A DNA stretch of 64,000 nt, taken from contig BLJB01000051.1 in NCBI GenBank assembly GCA_013423325.1, forward strand, positions 182,832 to 246,831, written 5' to 3'. This stretch comes from Usnea hakonensis. Lineage: Eukaryota > Ascomycota > Lecanoromycetes > Lecanorales > Parmeliaceae. Numbering within the stretch: the first letter of the stretch is position 1; each line of letters begins with the position of its first letter. The position numbers and the translations under genes were made by a program. Shown here piece by piece: positions 10,773 through 22,760 of this stretch. A model generated the notes under the pieces. That model had not been told where the DNA came from, did not search any database, and saw only the letters and a program-made list of their open reading frames with translations.

Positions 10773-12352
10773 ATGAAGAAACTCGGTATAGGCAAGAAGA
10801 AAGACGGCGACGACAATGGCAATCGTAGAGCTCTATTCGGCGGGCGATCCAAGGACAAATCCCCAACCCCGTCAACCAATAACCCCTATGCCAACCTACC
10901 CACTCAGGCAGATGCATATAACCAGGCCAAGGCAAGGGCAGGAGTTCCCGGCTATACGCAAGTACAACGTGGGCCGAGTCCTGCTCCCCCGCCAGCCCAA
11001 CAGGGCGGATATACGGGCATGAATGGAGGTTATCTGGACGAGAAGAAGTCAGGCGGCTACGGCGATGAGAAGCAGAGTATCGGGTTCGGGGCGATGGAAG
11101 CCCCTGCACCTCGAGGCGGATATGGTGCAGACCGCTATGGCGCGTCTAGTGGTTACGGTGCTGACCGGTATGGGACTGAGAGCTCACAAGCGGGTGATGG
11201 CGGCTCAAGACATGGCCCTGGCGGCTACGGCGGGCTTGGAGCTGCTCCTGTGCCAGAAGAGAACAAAGATTCCTCGTTCGGAGGAGTGAATGAGCGTTCG
11301 CGGAAACAAGAACAGCAGCAGATGGGCTATGGTGAGCCTCCACCATATGAGGAGGGCAGAGAGGAAGGAGGATATGGCAGGAGCCCAGGACCTAATTACG
11401 AAGCCTACGGGGACAGGCAATTGACGGCAGAAGAAGAGGAGGAAGAGGATGTACTGGCTACGAAACAACAAATCCGATTCATCAAACAGGAGGACGTCTC
11501 GTCGACTCGCAATGCCCTACGTATGGCTGCGCAAGCGTAAGTCATGATGAGAACCGAGGCGCGTGTGTAGACTAACGAAAGATTAGGGAAGAGACAGGCA
11601 TGAACACACTTGCCCGCATCGGAGCCCAGGGCGAGCGGATACACAACACCGAAAAGAACCTAGACATCACTGCAAATCATAACCGCGTCGCGGAGGACCG
11701 GGCTAGGGAGCTAAAGAAGTTAAATAGAAGTATGTTCGCTGTGCACGTTTCGAACCCTTTCACCGCAGAGTCACGTACTCGACGAGCAGATGAAGACGTC
11801 CTGGAGAAACACCAGCTTGAGCGGGCACAGAGAGAAGCTACTCGAAGAGCAGGATACGACACGGATCAGCGCATGCAGAAAACGTTCAAGGACATATCAA
11901 AGGAGGGCCCGAATGCTGCCGAAAAGAAGCAGGCGAGCTTGGCGGAGAGAGCAAAGTATCAATTTGAGGCCGATTCAGAAGATGATGAGATGGAGAATGT
12001 AGGATTGCCTTTTACCACTATCTTAGGATTGTCCCTAACGATCGAGGTAGGAAATCGACTCAAACTTGGATGCTTTGGGGGGTGCGGCGAGTCGATTGAA
12101 TGGCCTTGCAAGGGCGACTGGAAAAGAGGTTGATGAACAGGTAGGGCAGACCAACGTCTTCCTTGGATCATACTTGTTGACTCGACATGCAGAATCGCCA
12201 CCTGGAAAGGATCAACGCTAAGAGCACGAAAGTGGATGACGAGGTAAGAAGACCGCCTGCTTGATTCCACCTAATTGCAGTCCTCCTGTCACTCAAGACT
12301 AATAAATGTACAGATTGCTCTTAACCGAGCTCGTCTGGACCGCTTTAAATAG
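10773..12352 (+). CDS. SEC9: Plasma-membrane t-SNARE Sec9 (SNAP-25 family)
   Basis: SNAP-25-type Qbc-SNARE that pairs with Sso and Snc proteins for exocytic vesicle fusion. Five exons (10773-11536, 11587-11998, 12051-12140, 12193-12243, 12314-12352) give 451 residues. The N-terminal half is Gly/Tyr-rich with GGYG repeats and is probably disordered. The Qb SNARE helix runs from about residue 240 (DVSSTRNALRMAAQAEETG, then LARIGAQGERIHNTEKNLD, with the zero-layer Gln). The Qc helix fills the last 70 residues and needs the last three introns removed: ENEIDSNLDALGGAASRLNG, EVDEQNRHLERINAKSTKV, ALNRARLDRFK. No transmembrane segment is seen, as expected for this family. Confidence 0.93.
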
Positions 12353-15300
12353 AGACATGGTCGACGGGTATTATTGTTGGAGTTAGTTTGCATCCTATGT
12401 TTCCACCTGTCAAGTAGTATAAAGCGACTAGCAAGAGTTGGGGAATATCTAAGATCGGTCACGGCACTTAGAGGCTTTCAAAGACCCAATTCCGTAACCT
12501 CAGCAAGCAGCAATGCTGAGCAAGAGTTATTCATATTGTGCTACGACAGGAGATCGGGCAAGCTGTCCCACCAGACGAGGAAAGCACTAGAATAGTTCAG
12601 TCCGTACGCCTTTTTGACCGCGGAAACCACCCTCAAGAGTACCCAATCGAAGTACTCTCTCCTCGCTCTTGCTCTGTACAATTGGGGACCTGCTAAGCCA
12701 TTGTTGCTCATCTCCGGTATCATTAAAACAGACCTAGCTCTGGTTTCGGCCGTTTCCAGATGTTTGCACTACGTGACTCTCACCGCATATAGAACAGCCA
12801 CAGTGGTTCATACGTCTTCGCTCGACAGCGGCGGTAATTTTAGCAATTCATACGACGACTCAGTGGAACTGTGGCTGTGTCAACACGTTGTCCATACGAA
12901 AGAGGCAGATCAACCGTCTATCACTCCCGAAGAATGGTCTTCGATATAAAAAGAAACGATTTCGGGATCTCGGGATCTACCGCTGTTCTGCCGGCCTATC
13001 TACCTTCTTATGTGCTTCTATGGAAAGAACCGACTGAGATCTGCTATCATATTGCTCCGCCCGTCTGCGGGATTATCTACCTTACCATGGCCCCCATCGA
13101 ATGAAGATGATGGAGTGGACCTCATCAACGGCCATTATTGGACTAGTAGTCATTTAAAATAAGCACTCTTGCAGTGGCAAATAAAAGATCTGCAGCCTTG
13201 TCACACTGCCGTATGCTCGATAATCAACGAACTCATGCAGGGTAGTGCTTGAGAAGGCCAGGAAGGTGTGTTCGGGGCTGTGCTTGGACGGTAAGCTTGG
13301 GACCGCTTAAACAAATCCGGCCCACCATCATCGAGCATAGTACACATGGCGTCTAATAATTGACACGGATGTTTCCATCCATTGCATTGTCCGGCATGGC
13401 TTCGGAGTGGCGACTGGCGAATAGTTGTGTCTTAACGCGGAGAGTGATAGTCTACAATGTCCGTGAGGGAAATACTCCGTAGAGGGCAGTGAAAACCATT
13501 TCCATCTCATCTACATCAACCTATCACAGCGATATCAACAATCATGAATGACGACATAGCACAAAGATTCCATTTTCTGGCGTCGCAATGACTGGATGAT
13601 AGGGTCAAGATGATGTTATGGCGTAAGCGCGCTGCTGATCTACGTCATAGTGCCAAGGATAGGCTAGGCAAGATTGGCGAATCGGTGCCTTCACCGTGCG
13701 CCACCAAATGCAGGTCCTTTCGGTGAGAGATCCGCCGGGAGATAAGCAGCGTCATGATATGATGATGATTGCTGGGAGGTCGGTTTTGAAACCTTGCAGG
13801 CATCTAGCAACGTTGAAACTTGGAAATCCTGGAAGCTAAAGTATGTAAAGTACCTTACTTTACCTTACCTTGCTTTACCTACTTTAGCTTAGCTATGTAC
13901 GTACCCATACCCATGTATCTCTGCCTCCACCCTTCCACCGTGTCACCATCCTTGTTGGCGCCTCTGCCGTGACAAGGCTGCGGGGTGAACAAGCTTCCCC
14001 CGACGGCGACTAGGGTTCATGCATCAACTCCTCGGACAATATACATTTACAGCAAGCGAGATGTCAACATGTCATCTATCCTGCCGAATGGCTGCAGAAT
14101 GGTCTTCCCAATCAAGAAATTTGGCAATGGCAGTGGTACTATTGTGGGACTAGACGGATGCTTCCAGGCTCACAGGACGAGAACAAATCCATATGTAGTC
14201 CGATTTTTGGGTATCCAGCATTACCCTTCTTGGCCATGATCGAATGCGCCCGTTATGGTATTATAGATCTTTACAGACTTACATGTCGGTACATCGGACA
14301 TGGCATGCAGGAACTCTCTCGGAACCAAAGCGGACAAGTCCATGTGGAAGAAAGAGTATTGTTGTTGCGTGGGTGGGTACCAGAATTACCATAAGGCAAG
14401 CTCATGTGTAAATCTCGTGTCCAACGTGGTTCCGTGGGGAAAGCAGTGTGAAGGCTGAAAGGCTGTTAAGATTCTCGCGTTATGTTTTAAAGTGAGACAG
14501 GGCTCGGGGGGGGAGTATTACAAGCGAAAGAGTCTCCGATGGTCAGAGTCGATGGATCGAAGTGGCATCGCGACTCTCCTAATCGCTGTCCCTTGATGCT
14601 ATCCAAAGTGATGTCTTCCCCACCCTCCATCAGCATTGTGAAAGCCTGGATATCCCCTCGTTTGAATTTGACCTTGCTGAAAGTTGCACTCAACCCCTGT
14701 TGTGTGCAGCGTTCATGGCTAACCGCATTGGAAGGTAGCGAGCGGAAGATAAGGGCCTTGTGCAGCGTGATGGCGTTTTGTGGCTTACGGGATGGCTTGT
14801 TGGTCTTACTATATTGAGTCTAACGGACTGAGTTCGTCAAGATCCGTTGCACCCCTCTGAAATCAAGTCAATTCTGTACCTGTAAATTTTAATTGGCAGT
14901 CCTGAACCGTTGACGTGGTTGGCAAAAACAATAATAATAGGGCAATAATATTAGCAGATACAACATATAACCCCCATAATCCATATCTCAGCTTTTCACA
15001 CTAGTTTCAGGGTCTATCATTTGGGCGCAAGCCATTGATCCAATTGATCCAATTGACAATTGACATACTACCCCCCCTTAGCTTCTCGTCTTTCGGTAAT
15101 AATACTTAAATATTAAAGATAAAATACCTTGTACATTGCATTTCCATTTCAACCTTCACTACCAATTGTTGATCAATCTTAAATATAACTCTTCCTTCCC
15201 CCCCCCCCATCCCCCGCTGATCACTTGTTCTTTTCATCAACTCTCTTTTGCTGCTCCTACCTATTAGAGTACCCATTAAGAGTGCATTGAAAGCCAATAA

Positions 15301-15496
15301 GCATACAAACCTTCATTCATAAATACCCCCCATTCACGCTCCAGTTCACTCTTCTTAAGTCGAGCTCCTCGCGCCTCGAGACCTTCTTGGCCCTTCACTC
15401 CCATTCGCAAAGATCGACAATCACCTGTCAAAAAGTCGAAACATTCCCCACACCGCTGATCACCCGCTGTACATCAACCCACGTTGAACCTTCACC
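12353..15496. other. Long intergenic region upstream of the FlbC-like gene
   Basis: 3.1 kb without a supported gene. A TTACC/GGTAA-rich motif cluster lies at 13840-13910. 14900-15120 is AT-rich, with a direct repeat of ATTGATCCA at about 15034-15055. From 15190 on it is pyrimidine-rich with a run of nine C, typical of a long fungal 5' leader. A minus frame at 14487-14693 and a plus frame at 14539-14817 overlap each other and match nothing I know. A developmental regulator with a long promoter and leader would fit. Confidence 0.5.
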
Positions 15497-16635
15497 ATGA
15501 CGATGACTTTGGATCAACGTAATCACCACCTGGGCGGGTTGAACTATGACCACATGTCATATGCCCACTCTCCACAATTCACCAACCCGTGGTCATCCAG
15601 CCAATCCTCGCCCCATGCTCCTCAGCTCTTTCCCAGCTCCATGGGTTCCAACAATCCAACTTTCGACGCCCTCAAGCAACAGCAAAATGTGCGCTCAAGC
15701 ACTTCTTCGATGCCATACTCTTCGGTACCCGCGAGTGCACCCTCACTGCCAGCGACCAATGGTTATACACCTTATGCTACATCCAACTTGCTAGACATGT
15801 CTCAAGACCTTTTAAAACCTGAATTTCCTCGGTCGACATACGAACAAGGATACTCGGCTGCGCCCTCATCAGTCAACTCGTATGCTCCTACGTCAGCGCC
15901 ATATGCGAGCTCCTATAGCTCGCTGGCGCAACCACAGCAACCAGAAGAAATCAGGCGCTTGTCTCATTCGTGGGTAGCTCCTATCGAATGAAACCATTTG
16001 GAACGTTCCACTAACTGTACCCAAGAAGCTCTGTGTCTTCATCGTCGCAATCGCAATCATCGTTCACCGATGCTCTTGATGCTTCCCGCGGCATGGTCGC
16101 TCTGAGCCAAGACCTTACCACGCCGCGGAATATCTATGGATCGAGGAGCGACAGGGCGTCATCCAACGATGGGTACGGGTTCCCTTCGGCCCATTCTTCG
16201 CACTCTTCCGTTTCCGATGGTAGTTACAACCCATCATACTACAGCGGCTCAGTCGCATCTTCCGTGTCCGACTATGGATCCAACTCGGACATGGAATCGG
16301 TCAACTCGCGAACGCTGCCTAGACCGTCTGGTCTGGTCGGCACCAATTCACTGCCGGCGCCCCAATCTATGATGAGCCAGTTCAACTCCAAGGTGTCTTC
16401 GTCTACGCAAAAGAAGCACAAGTGCAAGATCTGCGATAAGCGCTTTACTCGCCCCAGCTCTCTTCAGACTCATATGTACAGTCACACTGGCGAGAAGCCT
16501 TATGCCTGTGAGGCTGACGGCTGCGGTCGTCACTTTTCAGTCGTCTCCAATTTGAGGAGACACCGCAAGGTTCACAAGAGCGATCGCGCATCGGACCATG
16601 AGTCGCCAGAAGGATCATGGACATCTGAAAAGTGA
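15497..16635 (+). CDS. flbC: FlbC-like C2H2 zinc-finger transcription factor
   Basis: Two exons: 15497-15969 and from about 16026 (or 16029; both AGs keep frame and a Ser codon) to 16635, about 360 residues. The N-terminal 270 residues are rich in Ser, Pro, Gln and Tyr, as in activation regions. Two adjacent C2H2 fingers lie near the C-terminus: CKICDKRFTRPSSLQTHMYSH and CEADGCGRHFSVVSNLRRHR (each with the two Cys and two His ligands), joined by a TGEKPYA linker. This pair and its flanks closely resemble FlbC, an Aspergillus regulator of asexual development, from memory of that family; other fungal two-finger factors are possible. It is a nuclear DNA-binding protein with no visible partner gene nearby. 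Confidence 0.8.
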
Positions 16636-18986
16636 AAATCTACTGGATCATAAGATCAATGTTGCCCTAAGACATCTTTCTCTCCGAAGACATCTCTATC
16701 CAAGACAAGAGCATACCAATGCTCAACCTCAGCATCGGCCTGCCGAAGCCATCATCCCACCCGAGCAAAATCGCATGCGAGCCTACTTCTATTCTGTACG
16801 GACCTAGGAAGAGGGTACCATATCGCTTCTACAATCATTGGGGTCTCCAAGCGCGGCGTTCCGGAAAAGTGTGGGAGTTTTAGAACATAGGGAACGGAAC
16901 ATGCAAAGTGGGAGGAAAGAGGTGTATGATACTCAAAAGGAGGCTTATATACCCACATTCGCTATGGCGATGGCATGTCTACACATATATGTAATATTTA
17001 AACGTCCTTGCAAGTAGCAGAACCATGGAATTTACCTACAGCGCTCGTTGTCCCATACTCTTGGTCACGTTCCCACATGGTCCAATCGTACCCCTCAACT
17101 CCCACGCACTCCACACCCTCCACCAAAAACCTTCGATCCCCAACCCCCGCACAATCAAAAAACCGAAGGAAAAAAAAGTCCTAAACTCACATGCACATGT
17201 CGTCATAGGCACACCCTTCCCCCCAGGACGTCACCCCACCCTCAAAGTGCGCTACCACGCCTAGCGCCGTGTTTCATAAACGTGCCATGTCGTCAGTGGC
17301 GCTCGATCCCTGCCCGGCTTCGCCCCCAACACCCACAAACCACCTTACCTTCCTTGTAGGGGGGGTAAGCGCGCCAAGGGAATAATTTTCCCTTAATAAT
17401 TGAACTGCTGGATGGAGTTAGGTACGAGTTACGTTAAGGTTCTGAGGGGTGATGAATGCCAAGGCGGTGGTGCGCCTGACTCGCGATGAGTGATTACTAA
17501 CGTGAGACTGAGTCTGAGGCTTGGGGCTCTGCGATGTTCTACTCCGTTGGAGGTTTTGGGGTGGTGTATGGGTGTATTTCTCCATCCATCCATCCATCCA
17601 TCTCTCACTCCCTCGGAAGCCAACCAAGTGGTGAGAAAAAAGCCCGGCGGAGATGGCGCCTTGGATTTGTTGTTTTTATCCCTCTTCTTCTATGTGTAGA
17701 ATTTTTTTTATCACGGCTTACTGTACTGTACTTACTGTACTACTATACATCCACATCTGCCTTCATTCCGCGGACGAGGAATGTAATGATCCACAGGCTT
17801 TTCCCTCGCCTTACCGGAACGGAGGGTTAAAAAGTAACATATGTATGCAGTGATACGGAGGATGGGTTACCATTGCGGCAAATTGTTTCGCACCCTCTTT
17901 GTTTTTTCCCGACAAGGTACGTAAGGTAAAGTAGGTAAGGTACGTACCGTGTATGTCTGTTGCACTTGGCGTTGGCCGTATCGGTGCAGGTGCATGATGT
18001 AGGGCCAGTGGTGGGGGGCAGGGGTGGCGACGCCCTCTTGCAGACACGGAGTTTGAAGGAGAGAGGGGTGAGAAACCTCGGGTTGGTTTAGCGTGGGTTT
18101 TTGGGTACGTACTCGTACTCTATTTTTGTATCTTACTTTGGATTGTTCCTACTTCACTATTTCACTCGGATTTATATCCGTTGAGTTGACGGTTACTGTC
18201 TCTCCGAGTTCAGAGAGAATGTTTTGTATTGCTGCTTCGTTTCGAGCATTGTGCCAACCATACAGGACTTGCACTTTGCACATAGCCATTCGCTTGGTGA
18301 ATTGTGACATTATTATTGTCCGCGTTCCCTAAGGTCTAAGGAGCGAAATGCCTCCGGTTTTGCGCCGTTTGAAATTATGTTTCTTGACTTCACCATTTGT
18401 TCGCAGTGAGGATACATGAACAGATTGTTTGGGCAAGTCTGCTTTGAATGTTCTCACCTTATACTTTCGCCGACGATTGGAGCCTATCAAATCCATCGAG
18501 TCAATTTGCTCGAAACAACGTTCAGGCGTCCGTTTCAGCAAAAATGGACAGCGCGTTTGTGTTATCAAATTTTGCGAAACGTATAGAGTATCCATTTCCT
18601 TTTGATCGAGGTCAGCATTGGCCACAAAGTGGTTGCAGGCGTGAGCGTATAGCAAAACAAGACACTTCACTTGTATCATGAGTCTTTCAGCAGGCATAGA
18701 GCCTCGAGCTCTTTATTCAAACAATCTTCGTCTTGCTTCTTTTCCGTGTATTTGTGGTGTAACTTGTCTCCTTTGTGAATACTGTTCCTCCCGCTCGATT
18801 CTCTCTGTACATACAAGGCATCTTTCGTCTTCTTTGTTGGGACACAAGACCTCATCTCCACATTTCGAGGCAACAAAGCACTTCCTTATCACCAGTATAT
18901 CGCGCAACACTAGCGTCTGTTGAAACATCTTCGTGCTGCCATCTTGAAAAGCATCGGCTCCATCTTGCATAAGTCCACCACCACCG
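16636..18986. other. Intergenic, microsatellites and motif cluster only
   Basis: 2.35 kb. It contains a (CATC)n run at about 17579-17602, a TACTGTACTGTACTTACTGTAC stretch near 17720-17745 and a GGTAAGGTA-type cluster at 17914-17950. A 122-codon minus frame at 18329-18697 is open, but I see no known domain and no splice context that extends it. The final part must hold the promoter of the secreted-protein gene. Confidence 0.45.
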
Positions 18987-19733
18987 ATGATCTACCCATC
19001 CAGGACTCTGGCGCTGGCCGCCATACTTACATCCCTGAGCGCCGCAAATCCTCTTGTCCGCATCCAAAACTACTCCGACCAGAACATCTGTTACTTAGTC
19101 GAATACTCAAGCGGCGTCGGTGCCTTCCCAACAGAAGCAGTGTGCGACAACGCCCAAGGCGCCATGGTCGCCGGCTTCTGGGTCAACTCGGGCCAGATTC
19201 GAGAATTCGACGCCCCCGGCTTCAACGGCGCCATCACTGCCATCTTAAGCGGAAACACCATCCGAGGTGCCCGGCACGAGATCAACTTCGCCGCGAACCC
19301 CGGCCAAACATGGTACGACGTCGACTACGAACGCGGCATCTCGGACAGCACCCTCGGCCCCATCGGCGGCCAGGACACGGAAGACGGACACAACTCCCTC
19401 TCGGGCGAGCCCGACGCCTACGCCAAAGCGAACGCGGCGTGGGTGCACCTGGACCCGGGGACCAAGACCGAACTGCTCGCGTTCCCGCAGTATCTGGCCC
19501 AGGCGGACAACGGGTGCCTGGACTGGATCAACATGGACATGGACGGGCCGGTCGTGGCGCCGGCGGTGGTCTACTTTTTCCAGATCACGGCGGACTTCAC
19601 GGCGTATTTGAACCCGGGGAGCGTCGCCGGGCAGTGGGTCGATCCGAACACGAGTCAGGATGTGGCCAAGACGGCGGCGGACAAACAGACTTGGAAAGTG
19701 GGGACGGATCAGATGGTCATCACCTCGCACTAG
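18987..19733 (+). CDS. Secreted protein, possible thaumatin-like/Bys1-type relative
   Basis: Intronless, 248 residues. Residues 1-20 (MIYPSRTLALAAILTSLSAA) form a clear signal peptide, with cleavage likely after the Ala-Ala. The mature part begins NPLVRIQNYSDQNICYLVEY and is acidic. It has three visible cysteines (NICY, AVCD, NGCL), too few for a classic effector fold. The layout (a beta-rich start, then INFAANPGQTWYDVDYERG) loosely recalls fungal thaumatin-like/Bys1 antigens (..QVWYDLSDV..), but this is a weak resemblance. Codons are strongly G/C-ending, so the gene stands out as a GC-rich block from its AT-rich flanks, as often seen in highly expressed fungal secreted proteins. Function unknown. 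Confidence 0.75.
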   Translation: MIYPSRTLALAAILTSLSAANPLVRIQNYSDQNICYLVEYSSGVGAFPTEAVCDNAQGAMVAGFWVNSGQIREFDAPGFNGAITAILSGNTIRGARHEINFAANPGQTWYDVDYERGISDSTLGPIGGQDTEDGHNSLSGEPDAYAKANAAWVHLDPGTKTELLAFPQYLAQADNGCLDWINMDMDGPVVAPAVVYFFQITADFTAYLNPGSVAGQWVDPNTSQDVAKTAADKQTWKVGTDQMVITSH

Positions 19734-19745
19734 GTGCGCTTGCCT

Positions 19746-19772
19746 CTTTTCTTTTCTTTTCTTTTCTTTTCC
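19746..19772. repeat. CTTTT microsatellite
   Basis: About five tandem copies of CTTTT directly after the stop codon of the secreted-protein gene, inside its presumed 3' UTR. Confidence 0.8.
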
Positions 19773-20882
19773 TCTCCTCGTGTTCGTCGTTGTGTTCTTG
19801 AGCGAGGTGTTTGGAGTTTGGGACTGGGCAAGTGTATTCTTTCTTTGTGGCTGGGTACACAAGTGTATTCACTTCTTCTGTTCTTTTGGGTCCGGCTTTT
19901 TGCGCGGTTTTCTTGGAATCTGGGAGTTCTTCATTTTGGCTGGGTACACAAGTCTCTGTTGGCTTCTGGGTTTTGGTCCCCTTTTGCGAGGTGCTTGGAG
20001 TTCTTGAGGGTTTCTTTGTACACAATTCCGTTCACTAGTCGGTCTTTTTTGGTCAGCCTTTGCAAGGTGTCCAGAACCTGTCTATGTACACAATTCTATT
20101 ATTCAACTCCCATCTCTCTTGTCCTCGAGTCTAGATCTGGGGTTTGGCATTCCCATATCCCCATTTACTTTGTACATAAAATCCCCATCACCCACCCTTG
20201 CCAATCCAGCAATCATCAAAACCATCAAAGAATCAGCGAAGCGATCGATCTCTAGTACGCATACCAAACCACTCTCCCATCCAATCCAACCCGCAATTTC
20301 CTCCTTACTCTTTGAGACCCCTTATCGCTGACCCTTCCTTCCTTGATGTTGTATTTTGGCGGGCAATATCCGCCCACGATAGCCTGCTCCTCTTACCGTA
20401 ATCTTAGTTTTCGATAGGGTCCTGTGCACTAAGAAAAGGATATGCACCTTAGGTACATAGGCCGTTGGGCCGTCCCACCGCGGGGGCTCGTCAGGCGTGC
20501 CCCAACACTACTAGAGGACTCCTATGCCTCCTTTGAGGAGTGTAGACCCGTAGTGATTGCTATATATATACAACACTAGCCAGCTGCGGGGGTAGGAGTG
20601 CGAGATAAAAGTAATGCTATGGCTCTGACAGGGACCAATACCCAACAAAGGCCATTTTTGGAGGAGAGGAGACTACGATAAGAGTCATCGGCAGGTGCTG
20701 AGCCTTGACAAGTAGTGTCCGCTTGGTAGCCATCCCAATGAGCCACGCCTGTGTGAGTCACCAGGAAATGAACTAATTTCGGCTGATCCGTATCTAACAC
20801 ACCAGATCCACAATCCCACCGTGCTGAGGAGGCTGTAGCTTCGAAAGAACTATGACTGCTTTGCTTGTGACTCGTCAGAAGC
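19773..20882. other. Intergenic with imperfect GTACACAA repeats
   Basis: From about 19800 to 20100 the motif GCTGGGTACACAAGT occurs twice (around 19851 and 19940), and shorter forms with TGTACACAATTC occur near 20018 and 20085. Phrases like AGGTGTTTGGAGTTT and AGGTGCTTGGAGTTCTTGA recur between them. This looks like a decayed tandem array with spacing of roughly 70-90 bases. The 20420-20560 part is locally GC-rich with a short ACTCCT..AGGAGT inverted pair. No gene is supported. Confidence 0.55.
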
Positions 20883-22760
20883 TCAGTGAACCAAACCTGC
20901 CGCCTTCATTTGCCCCACATATAGTCGGTATCTCTCAGTGCTCGCTCGTCTCAGACTGTGGCCGAATCTAATCATGACCAAGAACGAGAGAGCCTGCACG
21001 AGACCTGCAAATGCGGCGACAATGAATGCGTTTTGTAAACCCATATTGGTCACCCAAGGTGTGATGCTAAAATGTTTCAAGTTAGCGGGGAATTGGAACA
21101 ACGGAGAATGAACTAACCCGTATCCCATCGCAAAACTCATTGTGTTACGGATCAAAATGACGGTGACGATGGCTTCACCGCCGAGTTCTCGGTAAGAGTC
21201 GATGCAGTAGCTTATAGAGATCACTGCCCCAAGAGTGTTCGTGATGCCGATGACACCCATGGCGAAAACGATGCCGAACCATTGAACGTGGTGTGCTGCT
21301 CCTACACCCCAAAGGATCAAACCGCCGGGAATCAGAAGTGCCGATAGACTGAAGAGCCACAGGCGTTGCTCTGATTCCATGATCCCCCCATTCCGGCGCG
21401 CTAATTTGAGGACCAGCCAGTCTCCTATTCGACCGCTGTAGAGAGATCTCGTTTTAGTCAGTATAAAAGGTTCTGCCTCTGTTTTTCCGGCTCCTTACTT
21501 ACCCAATGATGACACCAATCAGCGGTGAGAGGTAGCATAATCCCACAATGGAGGAAGAGAATCCGTATGGACTTTCGGATAGGATGAGCGAAGCCGTACC
21601 GTTTAAAACATTAAACCAAATCAAATTAGAACCGTAAGAAAAGCCTGAAAAGAAGATGACAGGGAAAGTCAAGAAGATGAGTGGCCGAAGGACCATCTCT
21701 TTCAAATGATTCGGATACCGCAGCGCCTCAGTGTCGAAGACCTTCAACTTGCTCCAGTACGATTTGTTCTTTTTGATCGCTTTATTGTCGACCCGATGAT
21801 AGTTTGTTTCCTCCATAAAGAAGAAGAGAAAGACGAATCCAGCTGCACAGAGGATGGCGCACCAGTACTATTTGCTATCAGCTCGCAGTCGACGGGCAAA
21901 AGTCGGAGGCTTTACCAAGACCCACTTCCATCCCTGTCCGTCGTTGATGAATCCCGCCAAAACCGGAGCGAGAAAACTACTGCCGGCAAGAAACCCACCG
22001 TATAAGGCTATATAAGTACCTCTGTTATGCGTGAAATGCTGCGATGCTTAGAGCACTTCAGTAGGGAGGAGGCACAGACTCACGATATCTGCGATTGATA
22101 TCTCGCAAAGGGACTCAATGGGAGCTCCGAAGAATCCTTGTAGCAATTTCGATGCGATCCATTGGCCGTTCGTGCGTGTATAGGGGACCCATACCATGAT
22201 GCCCTGAAGTTTGACCTTAGCTTCTGTAAGTTGGCTTGATCAAGCCGTAGAAGTTGCTTGCCATCGTTGCCAGCATGGATAACAAGTAAGCGGGGCGTTT
22301 TCCATATTGCAGCGCAAGAGGCTGCCAGACCAAGCAGCCCCATCCAAAGAGTAGGAACTGCCGGCCTTCAGTATTGGCTCCGCAAGGATATGGAACGCGT
22401 CTGACCATATACCCAGTTCCAGCATTCAGATCACCCAGAGTCAGACCCGTGTCCTTTGCTATAGGCTCCAAGACAGAGTATATTGCCGCTGAAGCAATGC
22501 CTATCGACAGTGTGTAACTGATTTGGACCATCAACGTTTGACCACAGTACTTGAACGCAAGGAGGGGCCACGCACACACAAACGCAGGTAGTGGATAGCA
22601 GCTTTCGCCTTGTAGACCAATTAAGAGGGTCATCAGGATCGGCGGAGGGAGATGGCACGAGGACAATGTCGGTTTGAGAACCTGAGGCGTGCTTTTCATC
22701 TAAGACGCCTTCCAAATCGACCAGGTGGACTGTACCCGGTACGAAGCGATCGTCATCCAT
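20883..22760 (-). CDS. Major facilitator superfamily transporter (DHA1-type)
   Basis: Proton-coupled membrane transporter with the fungal drug/polyamine antiporter signature. Eight exons (22760-22576, 22517-22406, 22357-22262, 22203-22084, 22038-21916, 21867-21503, 21435-21118, 21066-20883) give 500 residues. The N-terminus carries the family hallmark PSADPDDPLNWSTRRK before the first helix, then GIASAAIYSVLEPIAKDTGL and GFFGAPIESLCEISIADI; FMEETNYHRVDNK ends the first half. Hydrophobic segments are consistent with 12 helices. The third intron starts with GC rather than GT (see findings). Substrate cannot be read from the sequence; relatives export drugs, polyamines or siderophore-like compounds. 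Neighbours do not suggest a metabolite cluster. Confidence 0.88.

Noticed and set aside
19245..19862. Arg/Val-rich minus-strand frame of 205 codons
   Set aside because: Antisense to the GC-rich secreted protein; high G/C-ending codons in one gene create long open frames on the other strand.
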